This document shows positions 45,258-55,271 of a stretch of 64,000 nucleotides of DNA, one piece after another (position 1 is the first letter of the stretch; every line of letters begins with the position of its first letter). The notes beneath the pieces were generated by a model. It saw nothing but the letters and a program-made list of their open reading frames with translations, did not search any database and was not told where the DNA came from. The stretch covers positions 21,721-85,720 of the forward strand of contig NZ_DCLL01000026.1 of NCBI RefSeq assembly GCF_002321025.1, given 5' to 3'. The translations under genes were made by a program, and so were the position numbers. This DNA is from Acinetobacter lwoffii. GTDB taxonomy: Bacteria > Pseudomonadota > Gammaproteobacteria > Pseudomonadales > Moraxellaceae.

Positions 45258-46601
45258 ATGAAGTCCCCCAAAGTCGGTTTTGTATCTTTAGGTTGTCCTA
45301 AGGCATTGGTAGATTCTGAACGTATTTTAACCCAGTTAAAGACTGAAGGTTATGACGTCGCTTCGGATTATGACGGTGCTGATTTAGTTGTAGTAAATAC
45401 CTGTGGTTTCATTGAATCCGCAGTGCAAGAATCGCTCGATGCGATTGGTGAGGCGATGAGCGCGAATGGTCGCGTGATCGTAACAGGTTGTCTAGGTAAA
45501 GACGAAGACAAGATTCGCCAAATGCATCCCAATGTCCTGAAAGTGACAGGTGCAGCGGCATATAAAGAAGTTATGGATGCGGTTCATCAATACGTGCCTG
45601 AGCCGCCAAAACACAATCCATTTATTGATCTGGTCCCAGAGCAAGGCATCCGCCTGACGCCAAAACACTATGCTTATCTGAAAATATCTGAAGGCTGCAA
45701 CCATCGTTGTACCTTCTGTATTATTCCGAGCATGCGTGGTGACCTGGTTTCACGTCCAGTTGGTTCTGTGCTTGAAGAAGCTGCAGCGCTGAAACGTGCC
45801 GGTGTAAAAGAAGTACTCGTCATCTCCCAAGATACTTCTGCTTATGGCCTGGACACGAAATACAAGCTGGATTTCTGGAATGGCCAGCCGGTTAAAACCA
45901 AATTCTATGATATGTGTGAAGCATTAGGGCAGTTGGGAATCTGGGTGCGTTTGCACTATGTTTACCCGTATCCGCATGTGGATGCTGTAATTGACCTGAT
46001 GGCACAAGGCAAAATCCTGCCTTATCTGGATATTCCATTCCAGCATGCAAGTCCAAAAATTCTCAAACTGATGAAACGACCTGCGCACAGTGAAAACACA
46101 CTGGAGCGTTTGAAAATCTGGCGCGAGAAATGTCCTGATCTGGTACTCCGTTCAACATTTGTGGTGGGCTTCCCGGGTGAAACCGAAGAAGACTTCCAGA
46201 TGTTGCTGGACTGGTTGAAAGAAGCCCAGCTGGATCGTGTGGGATGTTTCACCTATTCGCCAGTTGAAGGCGCGACAGCAAATGATTTGCCAGATCACGT
46301 TCCTGAAGAAATTAAACAAGAGCGTTATGAGCGTTTCATGCAGGTTCAGCAAGAAATCTCGGCAGCCAAACTCCAAAAACGTATCGGTCAGACCATGACT
46401 GTGCTGGTAGATGACCTGGAAGACGAATTCCCGGTAGCGGTTGCGCGTTCTTATGCAGATGCACCTGAAATTGATGGCAATGTTTTTGTTGAAGATATCG
46501 ATAAAAGTGTCATCAAGGCAGGGGATTTGCTTGAAGTTGAGATTACTGATGCAGATGAATACGATCTGTATGCAAAACTCATTTCACTCAAGTCTGCTTA
46601 A
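45258..46601 (+). CDS. rimO: Ribosomal protein S12 methylthiotransferase RimO
   Basis: RimO is a radical-SAM enzyme that adds a methylthio group to Asp-88 of ribosomal protein S12. The 447-residue protein has the N-terminal methylthiotransferase domain with C13 ([14 protein letters not shown]), NTCGFIESA and VTGCLGKD, which bind the auxiliary cluster. The radical-SAM motif C147-x3-C151-x2-C154 is in [19 protein letters not shown]-terminal TRAM domain follows (from about residue 375). It is monocistronic upstream of the pyrH superoperon. Confidence 0.97.
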   Translation: MKSPKVGFVSLGCPKALVDSERILTQLKTEGYDVASDYDGADLVVVNTCGFIESAVQESLDAIGEAMSANGRVIVTGCLGKDEDKIRQMHPNVLKVTGAAAYKEVMDAVHQYVPEPPKHNPFIDLVPEQGIRLTPKHYAYLKISEGCNHRCTFCIIPSMRGDLVSRPVGSVLEEAAALKRAGVKEVLVISQDTSAYGLDTKYKLDFWNGQPVKTKFYDMCEALGQLGIWVRLHYVYPYPHVDAVIDLMAQGKILPYLDIPFQHASPKILKLMKRPAHSENTLERLKIWREKCPDLVLRSTFVVGFPGETEEDFQMLLDWLKEAQLDRVGCFTYSPVEGATANDLPDHVPEEIKQERYERFMQVQQEISAAKLQKRIGQTMTVLVDDLEDEFPVAVARSYADAPEIDGNVFVEDIDKSVIKAGDLLEVEITDADEYDLYAKLISLKSA

Positions 46602-46647
46602 GATTTTGAATTAAAAAAATTTAAATTGAATACTTTGGAGTTTGATG

Positions 46648-47376
46648 ATGTTGGATTCTAAAAAGCCACGCTTTGGTCGCATCCTGTTAAAGCTTTCTGG
46701 TGAAGCGCTGGCAGGCAATAAAGACATGGGGATCGATGCACAAGTGCTCGATCAGATGTCACTTTCTATTGCGCACCTCGTGGGTTTAGGCGTACAAGTA
46801 GGTATTGTTGTGGGTGGTGGTAACCTGTATCGCGGTAGCCAACTACAAAAAGATGGTCTGGTTGGCCGTGTAACTGGCGATCAGATGGGTATGCTGGCAA
46901 CAGTCATGAACGGTTTGGCACTTCGCGACGCTTTGGTGCGCCGTAATATTAAAACCCGTTTAATGTCTGCATTGCCAATTGGTGCTGTAGTTGAGTCTTA
47001 CTCAAGCCGTGATGCGATCCGTCACCTGACTCAAGGTGAAGTGTGTGTGTTCGTGGCAGGTACAGGTAATCCGTTCTTTACGACGGACACTGCTGCCTGT
47101 TTACGTGGTATTGAAATCGAATCAGACTTGATCTTGAAAGCGACCAAAGTTGATGGCGTATATAACAAAGATCCAAGCAAATATGATGATGCGGTTAAAT
47201 ATGACACATTGACTTTTGACCAGGTTCTGGACGAAAAGCTGGGTGTAATGGACTTAACTGCAATCTGTTTATGTCGTGATCACAATGTGCCGCTACAAGT
47301 ATTCGATATGAATAAATCTGGCGCATTGCTTTCTGTTGTGATGGGTGAAAAAGAAGGGACTCACGTTACCAATTAA
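46648..47376 (+). CDS. pyrH: UMP kinase
   Basis: PyrH phosphorylates UMP to UDP. It belongs to the amino-acid-kinase fold and is hexameric in bacteria. The protein shows [14 protein letters not shown] near residues 10-23, [14 protein letters not shown] and the later [20 protein letters not shown] and [13 protein letters not shown]. Three tandem possible starts lie at 46642 (TTG), 46645 and 46648 (ATG). The last is chosen because GGAG ends 7 bases before it and the resulting MLDSKKPRF resembles PyrH of related bacteria; this gives 242 residues. It opens the pyrH-frr-uppS-cdsA-dxr-rseP-bamA cluster. Confidence 0.96.
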   Translation: MLDSKKPRFGRILLKLSGEALAGNKDMGIDAQVLDQMSLSIAHLVGLGVQVGIVVGGGNLYRGSQLQKDGLVGRVTGDQMGMLATVMNGLALRDALVRRNIKTRLMSALPIGAVVESYSSRDAIRHLTQGEVCVFVAGTGNPFFTTDTAACLRGIEIESDLILKATKVDGVYNKDPSKYDDAVKYDTLTFDQVLDEKLGVMDLTAICLCRDHNVPLQVFDMNKSGALLSVVMGEKEGTHVTN

Positions 47377-47456
47377 TGACGTGAGCACCAAAGCACTTTA
47401 TACTACACGCTAATTTAGTAATAACCTCTTTTAAAGAATTAAGTAAGGAAGATCAT

Positions 47457-48011
47457 ATGATTAACGATCTTAAAAAAGACAGCGAAGACCGTATGAACAA
47501 AACTCTAGAATCTCTAGAGCATGGTTTTGCAAAAGTTCGTACCGGTCGTGCGCATCCATCAATTTTAAATAACGTGATGGTTTCTTACTATGGTTCAGAC
47601 GTTCCATTGAACCAGGTGGCAAACGTAGGTGTTGAAGATTCACGTACTTTGTTAATCCAGCCTTTCGAACGTTCAATGGTTTCTGCAATTGATAAAGCGA
47701 TTCGTGAATCTGATTTGGGTCTGAACCCAATTACAGCAGATGCGATTCGTGTACCGATGGCTGCGTTGACTGAAGAAACGCGTCGTGACATGCAGAAAGT
47801 TGCGCGTAATGAAGCAGAAAATGCCAAAGTGGCGATCCGTAACATTCGCCGTGATGTATTGGGTGATATCAAAGCTTTGTTGAAAGAAAAAGAAATTTCT
47901 GAAGACGAAGAGCGTCGTGCTGCTGACGAAATCCAGAAAATTACCGACAAATTTGTTGCTGAAGTTGACAAGCGCTTGGCTGCGAAAGAAGCTGAATTGA
48001 TGAAGGTCTAA
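47457..48011 (+). CDS. frr: Ribosome recycling factor
   Basis: RRF splits post-termination ribosomes together with EF-G. The 184-residue length is exactly normal. The sequence [20 protein letters not shown] and the conserved [21 protein letters not shown], then [27 protein letters not shown]-type text and the [14 protein letters not shown] end are all typical. AAGGAAG precedes the ATG. A TATACT hexamer at 47399-47404 may give it a secondary promoter within the 80 bp gap after pyrH. uppS starts 7 bp after the stop. Confidence 0.97.
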   Translation: MINDLKKDSEDRMNKTLESLEHGFAKVRTGRAHPSILNNVMVSYYGSDVPLNQVANVGVEDSRTLLIQPFERSMVSAIDKAIRESDLGLNPITADAIRVPMAALTEETRRDMQKVARNEAENAKVAIRNIRRDVLGDIKALLKEKEISEDEERRAADEIQKITDKFVAEVDKRLAAKEAELMKV

Positions 48012-48018
48012 TTCATCG

Positions 48019-48771
48019 ATGACCGTTGCTGAAGAAAATCCCCGTCTTCCGAAACATGTTGCCATCATTATGGATGGCAACAATCGTTTCGCCAAAAAAA
48101 ATCAGATGCAAAAAGGTGATGGACACCGTGAAGGAAAAACGGTTCTGGATCCGATTGTTGAACACTGTAAAAAAAGAAATATCCAGGCTTTAACTGTATT
48201 TGCCTTTTCAAGTGAAAACTGGAATCGTCCACAGTTTGAAGTTGAATTGCTCATGAAATTGCTGGTTGATACCATTCATGAACAATTGCCCCGCATGGAA
48301 AAATTCAATATTGCCTTACGCTTTATCGGTGATCGCAGCCGTTTGTCTCCAGAATTACAGGGGCTTATGTTGCATGCCGAACAAAGGACTGCTAATTTCA
48401 ATAGTATGACACTCACTATTGCAATCAGTTATGGTGGTATGTGGGATATGGCACAAGCTGCACAGCGAATTGCCAGCGATGTTTTAACAAATAAATTAGA
48501 TCTTGATGCAATTAATACTGATGTATTTGGTCAATATGTCAGCCTCGGTGATTTACCTGCAGTTGATCTGCTGATTCGTACGGGTGGAGATTTCCGTCTG
48601 TCGAATTTCCTGTTGTGGCAGGCAGCCTATGCAGAGCTTTATTTCACTGAGACGCTATGGCCAGAATTTACCATTGAAGAACTTGATGATGCACTTGCCG
48701 TATTTGGTGGGCGTGAACGTCGTTTTGGTAAAACATCAGAACAGATTCGTCAGGAAAAACTTGAGAATTAA
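48019..48771 (+). CDS. uppS: Undecaprenyl-diphosphate synthase (cis-prenyltransferase)
   Basis: UppS makes the C55 isoprenoid carrier for peptidoglycan and surface polysaccharides from FPP and IPP. The 250-residue protein has the catalytic-aspartate motif IIMDGNNRFAKK near residues 15-26, AFSSENWNRP near 69-78, and the IPP-binding RTGGDFRLSNFLLWQAAYAE. Two family positions differ: MDGNGRWA is usual and here it reads MDGNNRFA. The catalytic Asp, Asn and Arg remain. It is 7 bp after frr and 3 bp before cdsA, so co-transcribed. Confidence 0.95.
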   Translation: MTVAEENPRLPKHVAIIMDGNNRFAKKNQMQKGDGHREGKTVLDPIVEHCKKRNIQALTVFAFSSENWNRPQFEVELLMKLLVDTIHEQLPRMEKFNIALRFIGDRSRLSPELQGLMLHAEQRTANFNSMTLTIAISYGGMWDMAQAAQRIASDVLTNKLDLDAINTDVFGQYVSLGDLPAVDLLIRTGGDFRLSNFLLWQAAYAELYFTETLWPEFTIEELDDALAVFGGRERRFGKTSEQIRQEKLEN

Positions 48772-48774
48772 TAC

Positions 48775-49599
48775 ATGTTTGAGCGGATTATAACCGCATT
48801 GGTGTTGGTAGCAGTTGTACTGAGCTGTATGTTTGCTACCGAATCACATTATCCAATGTTTGTATTGATGGTTCTTGCTGCTGGGGTGGCCGGTTATGAG
48901 TGGTTCAAACTCATGCCGCGAAAATTTAAACATGTCATCAAACCCGTTGCATGGGGATATGGAGTGCTCACTGCAGCACTCTCCGCTTTGGCATTGTATT
49001 TTGCCGAAGTCGCCTTATTGTTATGGGTGGCTTCTATAATTACTTGGTTGCTCAGCATTTACTGGGTTAAAACCTATCCTGAATATGATGGCTGGTACAA
49101 CGCCAGCCTGCACGGAATCGGCGTAGTTCTGATCTCTGCTGCCGTTACTGCAATTTTCTCTGTCTGGCAAAGTTCACCGTGGTGGCTGATGTACCTGTTT
49201 TTACTGGTATGGGGCGCAGATAGTGGTGCATATTTTGTGGGTCGTAAATTCGGCAAGAAAAAGTTGGCGCCGAATGTTAGTCCTAACAAATCGGTAGAAG
49301 GGCTTTACGGCGGTATCGTTACCTCAATGTTGATCGTGACGGCAGTTGCTTTGCTTTATCTGGATATGACCTGGCCAGAACTGATTTTATTCCTGATATT
49401 ATCTGTCGTTACAGTATTTAGTTCGGTGCTGGGAGACCTGTTTGAATCCATGATCAAACGTCGTGCAGGTATTAAGGATTCAGGTCGCATTTTGCCAGGA
49501 CATGGCGGGGTACTGGATCGTATCGATTCTTTGCTTGCTGCAGCTCCGATCTTTGCAGCAGGTATGGCTGTTTTAAAACTTATTGGTGTAGATTTATAA
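48775..49599 (+). CDS. cdsA: Phosphatidate cytidylyltransferase (CDP-diacylglycerol synthase)
   Basis: CdsA makes CDP-diacylglycerol, the precursor of all membrane phospholipids, and is an integral inner-membrane enzyme. The 274-residue protein has about eight hydrophobic segments and the C-terminal family signature: ESMIKRRAGIKDSGRILPGH then GGVLDRIDSLL near residues 220-252, which carries the metal- and substrate-binding residues. VWGADSGAYFVGRKFGKKKL is also typical. It sits between uppS (3 bp) and dxr (starts immediately after the stop). Confidence 0.96.
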   Translation: MFERIITALVLVAVVLSCMFATESHYPMFVLMVLAAGVAGYEWFKLMPRKFKHVIKPVAWGYGVLTAALSALALYFAEVALLLWVASIITWLLSIYWVKTYPEYDGWYNASLHGIGVVLISAAVTAIFSVWQSSPWWLMYLFLLVWGADSGAYFVGRKFGKKKLAPNVSPNKSVEGLYGGIVTSMLIVTAVALLYLDMTWPELILFLILSVVTVFSSVLGDLFESMIKRRAGIKDSGRILPGHGGVLDRIDSLLAAAPIFAAGMAVLKLIGVDL

Positions 49600-50796
49600 A
49601 TGTCACAAGCAGTTTGTATACTGGGTGCTACAGGTTCCATTGGTCAAAGTACTTTAAAAATTTTGCAGCGACATCCTGAAGCATACTCGGTTTTTGCTGT
49701 GACCGCGCAAAGTCGTATCGAGGAGTTGGTCGAAATTTGCCGGCAATTTCGTCCTAAAGTGGCGGTGGTGCCGGCTGAAAAAGTAGATGAACTCTCAAAA
49801 TTACTTCAACACCATCATTTATCTGATATTGAAATTCTGCAAGATGAAGCCGGTTTAATTGCTGTAGCTGAACACGCTGATGTTGATATCGTCATGGCGG
49901 CAATTGTTGGTGCAGCAGGCTTGTTGCCAACATTGGCTGCAGTGAAAGCGGGTAAGCGAGTATTGCTGGCCAATAAAGAAGCTTTGGTGATGTCGGGTGA
50001 CATCATGATGCAGGCAGCGCGCGATCATGGGGCATTACTGCTTCCCGTTGATTCCGAACACAATGCGATTTTCCAATGTCTGCCACAGCATTATTTTGAA
50101 GCAGAGCGTCATGGCAAGCCCAAACTGGGTGTGTCCCAGATTCTACTGACCGCTTCAGGTGGCCCATTTCTGAACCACAGCATGCAGCAACTTGAAGAGG
50201 TCACACCTGCCCAAGCTTGCAAGCATCCTAACTGGTCCATGGGTCAAAAAATTTCAGTCGATTCTGCTACCTTAATGAATAAAGGTTTAGAATTGATCGA
50301 AGCCTGTCATTTGTTTGCAGTTCAAGAACAATTTGTTACAGTTGTTGTGCATCCACAGAGTATTATTCACTCCATGGTTCAATACGTTGATGGTTCGACT
50401 TTGGCACAAATGGGTAATCCGGATATGGGCACGCCTATTGCACATGCATTGGCATGGCCTGAGCGTATCAGTACGCATGTGGCACCACTGGATCTGTTTA
50501 TGCATTCACAACTTAATTTTCAAGAACCGGACATGCTCCGTTTCCCTGCATTAAAATTGGCCCGTCAGGCCATGCAGAGTGGCGGAATTGCACCTACGAT
50601 TTTAAATGCGGCCAATGAAATTGCAGTTGCTGCATTTTTAAATCAACAGATCAGATTTACCCAAATTCCTCAGGTAGCTGAGCACGTCCTGAATCAGATG
50701 GACAATCAACCTGCACATGATCTGGAGGCTATCTTGCAAGCAGATCAAATGGCACGAGGTTTATCACAGCAATACGTTGTGAATAAAGGAAGTTAA
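49600..50796 (+). CDS. dxr: 1-deoxy-D-xylulose 5-phosphate reductoisomerase
   Basis: Dxr (IspC) makes MEP from DXP with NADPH, the committed step of isoprenoid synthesis. The 398-residue protein has the Rossmann motif [16 protein letters not shown] near residues 7-22, then [16 protein letters not shown] and [11 protein letters not shown] with the metal-binding residues, and [18 protein letters not shown] near 225-242. Length and motifs are normal. It starts at the base following the cdsA stop and is followed by rseP after 3 bp. Confidence 0.97.
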   Translation: MSQAVCILGATGSIGQSTLKILQRHPEAYSVFAVTAQSRIEELVEICRQFRPKVAVVPAEKVDELSKLLQHHHLSDIEILQDEAGLIAVAEHADVDIVMAAIVGAAGLLPTLAAVKAGKRVLLANKEALVMSGDIMMQAARDHGALLLPVDSEHNAIFQCLPQHYFEAERHGKPKLGVSQILLTASGGPFLNHSMQQLEEVTPAQACKHPNWSMGQKISVDSATLMNKGLELIEACHLFAVQEQFVTVVVHPQSIIHSMVQYVDGSTLAQMGNPDMGTPIAHALAWPERISTHVAPLDLFMHSQLNFQEPDMLRFPALKLARQAMQSGGIAPTILNAANEIAVAAFLNQQIRFTQIPQVAEHVLNQMDNQPAHDLEAILQADQMARGLSQQYVVNKGS

Positions 50797-50799
50797 GAT

Positions 50800-52155
50800 A
50801 TGAATGCCTTGTTTATGATTGCCGCTGCAATTCTCTTACTCGGTCCCTTAATTGCGATTCACGAGTTCGGTCACTATATTGTGGCGCGTAAACTGGGCGT
50901 TAAAGTATTGGTCTATTCGATTGGATTTGGGCCAACATTATTAAAATGGACCTCGAAAAAATCCGGAATTCAGTATCAGTTGTCTGCCTTACCTTTGGGT
51001 GGCTATGTCAAGATGCTGGATGAGCGTGAAGGTAATGTCGCTGAAGAGGACTTACCCAAAGCTTTCAATCGTCAGCATCCGTGGAAGCGGATTGCCATCG
51101 TGGCAGCGGGTCCATTCATCAACCTGATTTTTGCAGTTCTTCTATTTTGGGTGTTATTTTTACCAGCTCAAGAACAGCTCAATACCCGGGTAGGCAAAGT
51201 TTTACCAAATACACCTGCTGCAACAGTACAAATGCAGCCGGGCGACAAAATTATAGCTGTGGATGGTACTCAGGTAGAAACTTGGGAAAAACTCAGTTAT
51301 GCCTTGGTGGATCGTGTTGGTGAAACTGGCGTGGTTTCTATTCAGGCAGATCGTGCTGGTGAAAACAAACTGTTCCAGTTGCCGATTCAAAACTATTTAA
51401 AAGATCAAAGTCAATCGCCACTTGAAAGTTTGGGTTTCTTGCCTTATCGGCCAGAAATTCCGGCTGTAATTAGCAAACTGAGTGAAGATGGTGCAGCCAT
51501 CCGTCAAGGTTTGAAAGAAGGTGACAAGATTCTGGCTATTGACGGCGTTCAGATGAAAGACTGGTTTGATGTGGTGCAGGTGGTACAGGCATCTCCAGAA
51601 AAATTACTCAAAATGGATGTTTTACGCGAAAATAAGGTGGTTCAGCTAGAAGTCATGCCGCAAGGCAAACGTGACAATATGGGCAATGTGACCGGTATGC
51701 TGGGTGTACACAGTGATCCGGGTAAAATGACCATTCCTGCAGAATATAAACAGACCATTCATTACACGCCAGGTGAAGCGTTGGTAATGGCATTTGATAA
51801 AACAGCACATTTATCTTCGATGATTCTGAACTCGATTGTCAAAATGGTACGCGGTCTGATTGGTCTGGATAATTTATCAGGTCCAATTACCATTGCCAAA
51901 GTGGCAGGACAAAGCGCAGAAATGGGCTGGGAAACTTTTATTTCCTTTATGGCGCTAATGAGTGTAAGTTTAGGAATATTAAATCTACTGCCTATTCCAA
52001 TGCTTGATGGCGGACATCTGGTTTACTATTTTGTTGAATTAATTCGTGGTAAACCTGTTTCCGAACAAATACAATTGGTTGGGTTAAAAATTGGTATGGT
52101 ACTGCTCGGCAGTATGATGCTTCTGGCATTATTTAATGATTTTATGCGTTTATAA
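50800..52155 (+). CDS. rseP: RseP-type site-2 intramembrane zinc metalloprotease
   Basis: RseP cleaves transmembrane segments, in E. coli those of the anti-sigma-E factor RseA and leftover signal peptides. The 451-residue protein has the zinc site HEFGH at residues 21-25 in the first transmembrane helix and the C-terminal LNLLPIPMLDGGHLVYYFVE with the third ligand. Two PDZ domains lie between (VGKVLPNTPAATVQMQPGDK and VISKLSEDGAAIRQGLKEGD). It starts 3 bp after dxr and is followed 40 bp later by bamA. Whether this organism has a RseA-sigma-E pathway cannot be judged from the window. Confidence 0.96.
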   Translation: MNALFMIAAAILLLGPLIAIHEFGHYIVARKLGVKVLVYSIGFGPTLLKWTSKKSGIQYQLSALPLGGYVKMLDEREGNVAEEDLPKAFNRQHPWKRIAIVAAGPFINLIFAVLLFWVLFLPAQEQLNTRVGKVLPNTPAATVQMQPGDKIIAVDGTQVETWEKLSYALVDRVGETGVVSIQADRAGENKLFQLPIQNYLKDQSQSPLESLGFLPYRPEIPAVISKLSEDGAAIRQGLKEGDKILAIDGVQMKDWFDVVQVVQASPEKLLKMDVLRENKVVQLEVMPQGKRDNMGNVTGMLGVHSDPGKMTIPAEYKQTIHYTPGEALVMAFDKTAHLSSMILNSIVKMVRGLIGLDNLSGPITIAKVAGQSAEMGWETFISFMALMSVSLGILNLLPIPMLDGGHLVYYFVELIRGKPVSEQIQLVGLKIGMVLLGSMMLLALFNDFMRL

Positions 52156-52194
52156 CAACGTAAATGGAATAAATTAACAGCGGAAAAGACTGGC

Positions 52195-54690
52195 ATGCAG
52201 CACACACATTTATTTATGCCTCTGGCACTCGTTAGTGCAATGGCAGTAGCACAACAAGTATATGCAGCAGATGAATTCATTGTACAAGATATAAAATTTG
52301 ATGGATTAGTACGTTTAACTCCTGACAATGTGTATGGCCTAGTGCCAATTAACAGTGGTGATCGGGTCAATGATCCAATCATTGCCAATGCAATTCGTAG
52401 CATGTATGCATCAGGCCTATTTGATGACATTAAAGCCGTGCAGCAAGGCAATACTTTGGTTTTCCAAGTTGTTGAACGCCCGGTCATTTCAAAAATCGAA
52501 TTGAAAGGCAATAAGTTGATTCCTAAGGAAGCACTTGAGGAAGGCCTGAAAAAAATGGGTCTGGCTGAAGGTGAAGTGCTGAAAAAATCAGCGCTGCAAA
52601 CTATTGAAACTGAACTTGAACAGCAATACATGCAGCAAGGTCGTTATGATGCCGATATTACGGTCACCACGACGCCTCGACCAAATAACCGTGTTGAATT
52701 GCTAATTGATTTTATTGAAGGTAAAGCGGCCAAAGTTTTTGATATCAATATTATCGGGAATACCGTATTTAAAGAGTCTGATATCAAGCAGGCCTTTGCA
52801 GTAAAAGAAAGTGGCTGGAGTTCGGTTATTTCTCGTAATGACCGTTATGCGCGTGAAAAGATGGCGGCAAGCCTGGAAGCTTTGCGTGCCATGTATCTGA
52901 ATCGCGGCTATATCAACTTTAATATTACCAATTCCAGCCTGAACTTGAGTGAAGATAAAAAGAATGTCTTCATCGAAGTTTCTGTGGATGAGGGCGAGCA
53001 ATTTAAATTTGGTCAAACCAAATACTTAGGTGATGCGCTTTATAAGACTGAAGAATTGCAGGCTTTACAAATCTTCAAAGAAGGCGAAATTTATTCGCAA
53101 GAAAAAGTAAATGCGGTTAAGCAGTTATTACAGCGTAAATATGGTAATGCAGGTTATTACTATGCAGAAGTCAATATTGTTCCTCAAATTAACAACGAAA
53201 CCAAACTGGTTGATCTAAATTATTATATTAATCCGGGTCAGCAAGTCACGGTACGACGTATTAATTTCACTGGGAATACGAAAACTGCAGATGAAGTATT
53301 ACGTCGTGAAATGCGCCAAATGGAAGGTGCACTTGCAAGCAATGAAAAGATTGACCTGTCTAAGGTTCGTCTGGAGCGTACCGGTTTCTTTAAAACTGTC
53401 GATATCAAACCTGCACGTATTCCAGGTGCACCAGATCAGGTGGACTTGAATGTTGCCGTTGAAGAGCAGCATTCAGGGACCAGTACTCTTGCAGTTGGCT
53501 TCTCGCAAAGCGGTGGTGTAACTTTCCAGGCTGGTTTAAGCCAGACCAACTTCCTGGGCACTGGTAATAGCGTCTCAATCGATTTGTCGCGTTCTGAAAC
53601 TCAAGATTATTATAACTTGAGCGTGATGGACCCGTACTTCACCATTGATGGTGTGCGTCGCGGCTATAACATGTATTACCGTAAAACCAAGCTTGATGAT
53701 GATTATAACGTCAACAACTATGTGACAGACAGTTTTGGTGGTGGGATTAACTTTGGTTATCCAATTGATGAAAACCAGAGTGTCAGCTTGGGTCTGAATG
53801 TTGATCAGACTGAAGTAACAACTGGTTCTGGAGTATCTACTTATGTTCGTGATTATTTATTAGCGAATGGTGGTAAAGAGACAGGGCGAATAGATACTTA
53901 TTGCCCACCAGAGTTCTGGAATGCGACAACAAGAGAGTGTAGTCAGCCTGCTCAATTCTTTGATGAATTTAAAGGTGATTTTTTAACATATAATCTGAAT
54001 TTGGGTTGGTCGTATAATACTTTAAACCGTCCTATGTTCCCGACAACGGGTATGTCACATCGTGTGAATGCGGAAATTGCATTACCAGGTAGTGATGTCG
54101 AGTATCAGAAAGTCACTTATGATGCTCAAGCCTTTTTCCCATTAGGCAAAGATTTTGTCCTGCGTGGTTATGGTAAGTTGGGTTATGGTAATGACCTGCC
54201 ATTTTACAAGAATTTCTATGCTGGTGGTTTCGGTTCAGTTCGTGGCTATGAAAATAGTACATTAGGTCCGAAATATGATGGTGTATTTTTTAGTGAAAGA
54301 GGTGAGCCTGACCCTTCACCTGAAGAGGTTGGTGGTAATGCTTTAGTGCAATTTGGTACTGAACTGGTACTTCCGGTGCCATTTAAAGGGGATTGGGCAC
54401 GTCAGGTACGTCCAGTGATTTTTGCTGAAGGCGCACAAGTATTTGATACTAATTGTGATATACCAGCTTCAGGTAGCGATATTATTGTAGGTAGTACTAC
54501 ATATAATGCGCGCCAATACTGTAAAGATAACTTCGGTTTTGATGCAGATAATATGCGTTATAGCGTGGGTGCTGGTTTCACCTGGATCACCATGATTGGG
54601 CCATTGTCTCTCAGCTATGCTTATCCGTTGAATAAAAAAGACGGTGATGATACTAAAAACATCCAGTTCGAAATTGGACGTACTTTCTAA
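52195..54690 (+). CDS. bamA: Outer-membrane protein assembly factor BamA
   Basis: BamA inserts beta-barrel proteins into the outer membrane. The 831-residue protein has a signal peptide (cut after VYA, about residue 24), five POTRA domains to about residue 430 (for example IKFDGLVRLTPDNVYGLVPI, GNTVFKESDIKQAFAVKESG) and a C-terminal Omp85 barrel. The lid-lock loop motif VRGYENSTLGP is at residues 682-692 and the last residues are the barrel signal ending in F (FEIGRTF). The barrel has long surface loops with cysteine pairs (TYCPPEFWNATTREC and NCDIPASGSD to QYCKDNF). Codon use in the loops, near 53815-53990, 54285-54350 and 54440-54530, is more AT-rich and contains rare codons unlike the rest. 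A hairpin with a T-run follows before skp. Confidence 0.98.
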   Translation: MQHTHLFMPLALVSAMAVAQQVYAADEFIVQDIKFDGLVRLTPDNVYGLVPINSGDRVNDPIIANAIRSMYASGLFDDIKAVQQGNTLVFQVVERPVISKIELKGNKLIPKEALEEGLKKMGLAEGEVLKKSALQTIETELEQQYMQQGRYDADITVTTTPRPNNRVELLIDFIEGKAAKVFDINIIGNTVFKESDIKQAFAVKESGWSSVISRNDRYAREKMAASLEALRAMYLNRGYINFNITNSSLNLSEDKKNVFIEVSVDEGEQFKFGQTKYLGDALYKTEELQALQIFKEGEIYSQEKVNAVKQLLQRKYGNAGYYYAEVNIVPQINNETKLVDLNYYINPGQQVTVRRINFTGNTKTADEVLRREMRQMEGALASNEKIDLSKVRLERTGFFKTVDIKPARIPGAPDQVDLNVAVEEQHSGTSTLAVGFSQSGGVTFQAGLSQTNFLGTGNSVSIDLSRSETQDYYNLSVMDPYFTIDGVRRGYNMYYRKTKLDDDYNVNNYVTDSFGGGINFGYPIDENQSVSLGLNVDQTEVTTGSGVSTYVRDYLLANGGKETGRIDTYCPPEFWNATTRECSQPAQFFDEFKGDFLTYNLNLGWSYNTLNRPMFPTTGMSHRVNAEIALPGSDVEYQKVTYDAQAFFPLGKDFVLRGYGKLGYGNDLPFYKNFYAGGFGSVRGYENSTLGPKYDGVFFSERGEPDPSPEEVGGNALVQFGTELVLPVPFKGDWARQVRPVIFAEGAQVFDTNCDIPASGSDIIVGSTTYNARQYCKDNFGFDADNMRYSVGAGFTWITMIGPLSLSYAYPLNKKDGDDTKNIQFEIGRTF

Positions 54691-54715
54691 AATCGTTTTG
54701 ACCTAGAAACTAAAT

Positions 54716-54756
54716 TTTGCTCATAAAGCCTTCAGGTTTTGTGAGCAAATTTTTTT
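54716..54756 (+). terminator. Hairpin with T-run between bamA and skp
   Basis: TTTGCTCA at 54716 and TGAGCAAA near 54741-54749 pair around a long loop and are followed by seven T residues. It could attenuate transcription between bamA and the downstream envelope genes. Confidence 0.7.
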
Positions 54757-54770
54757 GAATGAGTAAGAAT

Positions 54771-55268
54771 ATGAAAAAAATGATTATGGCAATGAGCCTG
54801 GCTTTGGCAAGTGTTGCACCTTTAACTCAAGCGGCCAGTATGGGGGTAATTGACTTGGAGCGTGTGGTTGAAGGTAGTACTTATCTGAAACAACAAAACA
54901 CGGCATTTCAGCAAAAAATTCAGCCACAAACCACCAAGATTGAGCAACTCAGCAAAGAGCTGGAAGCTTTGCAGCAACGTGCTCAATCCAACACTAAGCT
55001 CAGTGAGACTGAAAAACAGAAAATGTCTGCGCAATATCAGGCTAAGTTGCAAGAATTGAATCAGTTACAACAATCTGTACAGACGAATGTTCAAAGCTCG
55101 ATTCAGCAGATCCGGGCTGTATTTGATGCACGTATAAAGCAAATTGCTGAACAATTACGTAGAGAAAATAACCTCGATGTGGTTTTAAATAAAAATTCAG
55201 CACTTGCTTATGATGCTAAATATGATTTAACTGATAAAATGATTCAAAAGGTTAATGCAATTAAATAA
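54771..55268 (+). CDS. skp: Periplasmic chaperone Skp (OmpH)
   Basis: Skp is a trimeric chaperone that shields unfolded outer-membrane proteins on the way to BamA. The start at 54771 gives a 165-residue protein with signal peptide MKKMIMAMSLALASVAPLTQ and cleavage after QA. An in-frame ATG at 54759 is possible but lies 3 bases after the terminator T-run and has no ribosome binding site. The mature protein begins ASMGVIDLERVVEG, the usual Skp start, and a coiled-coil arm runs from about residue 40 to 110 (LSKELEALQQRAQSNTKLSE onward). lpxD starts 3 bp after the stop. Confidence 0.93.
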   Translation: MKKMIMAMSLALASVAPLTQAASMGVIDLERVVEGSTYLKQQNTAFQQKIQPQTTKIEQLSKELEALQQRAQSNTKLSETEKQKMSAQYQAKLQELNQLQQSVQTNVQSSIQQIRAVFDARIKQIAEQLRRENNLDVVLNKNSALAYDAKYDLTDKMIQKVNAIK

Positions 55269-55271
55269 TCA

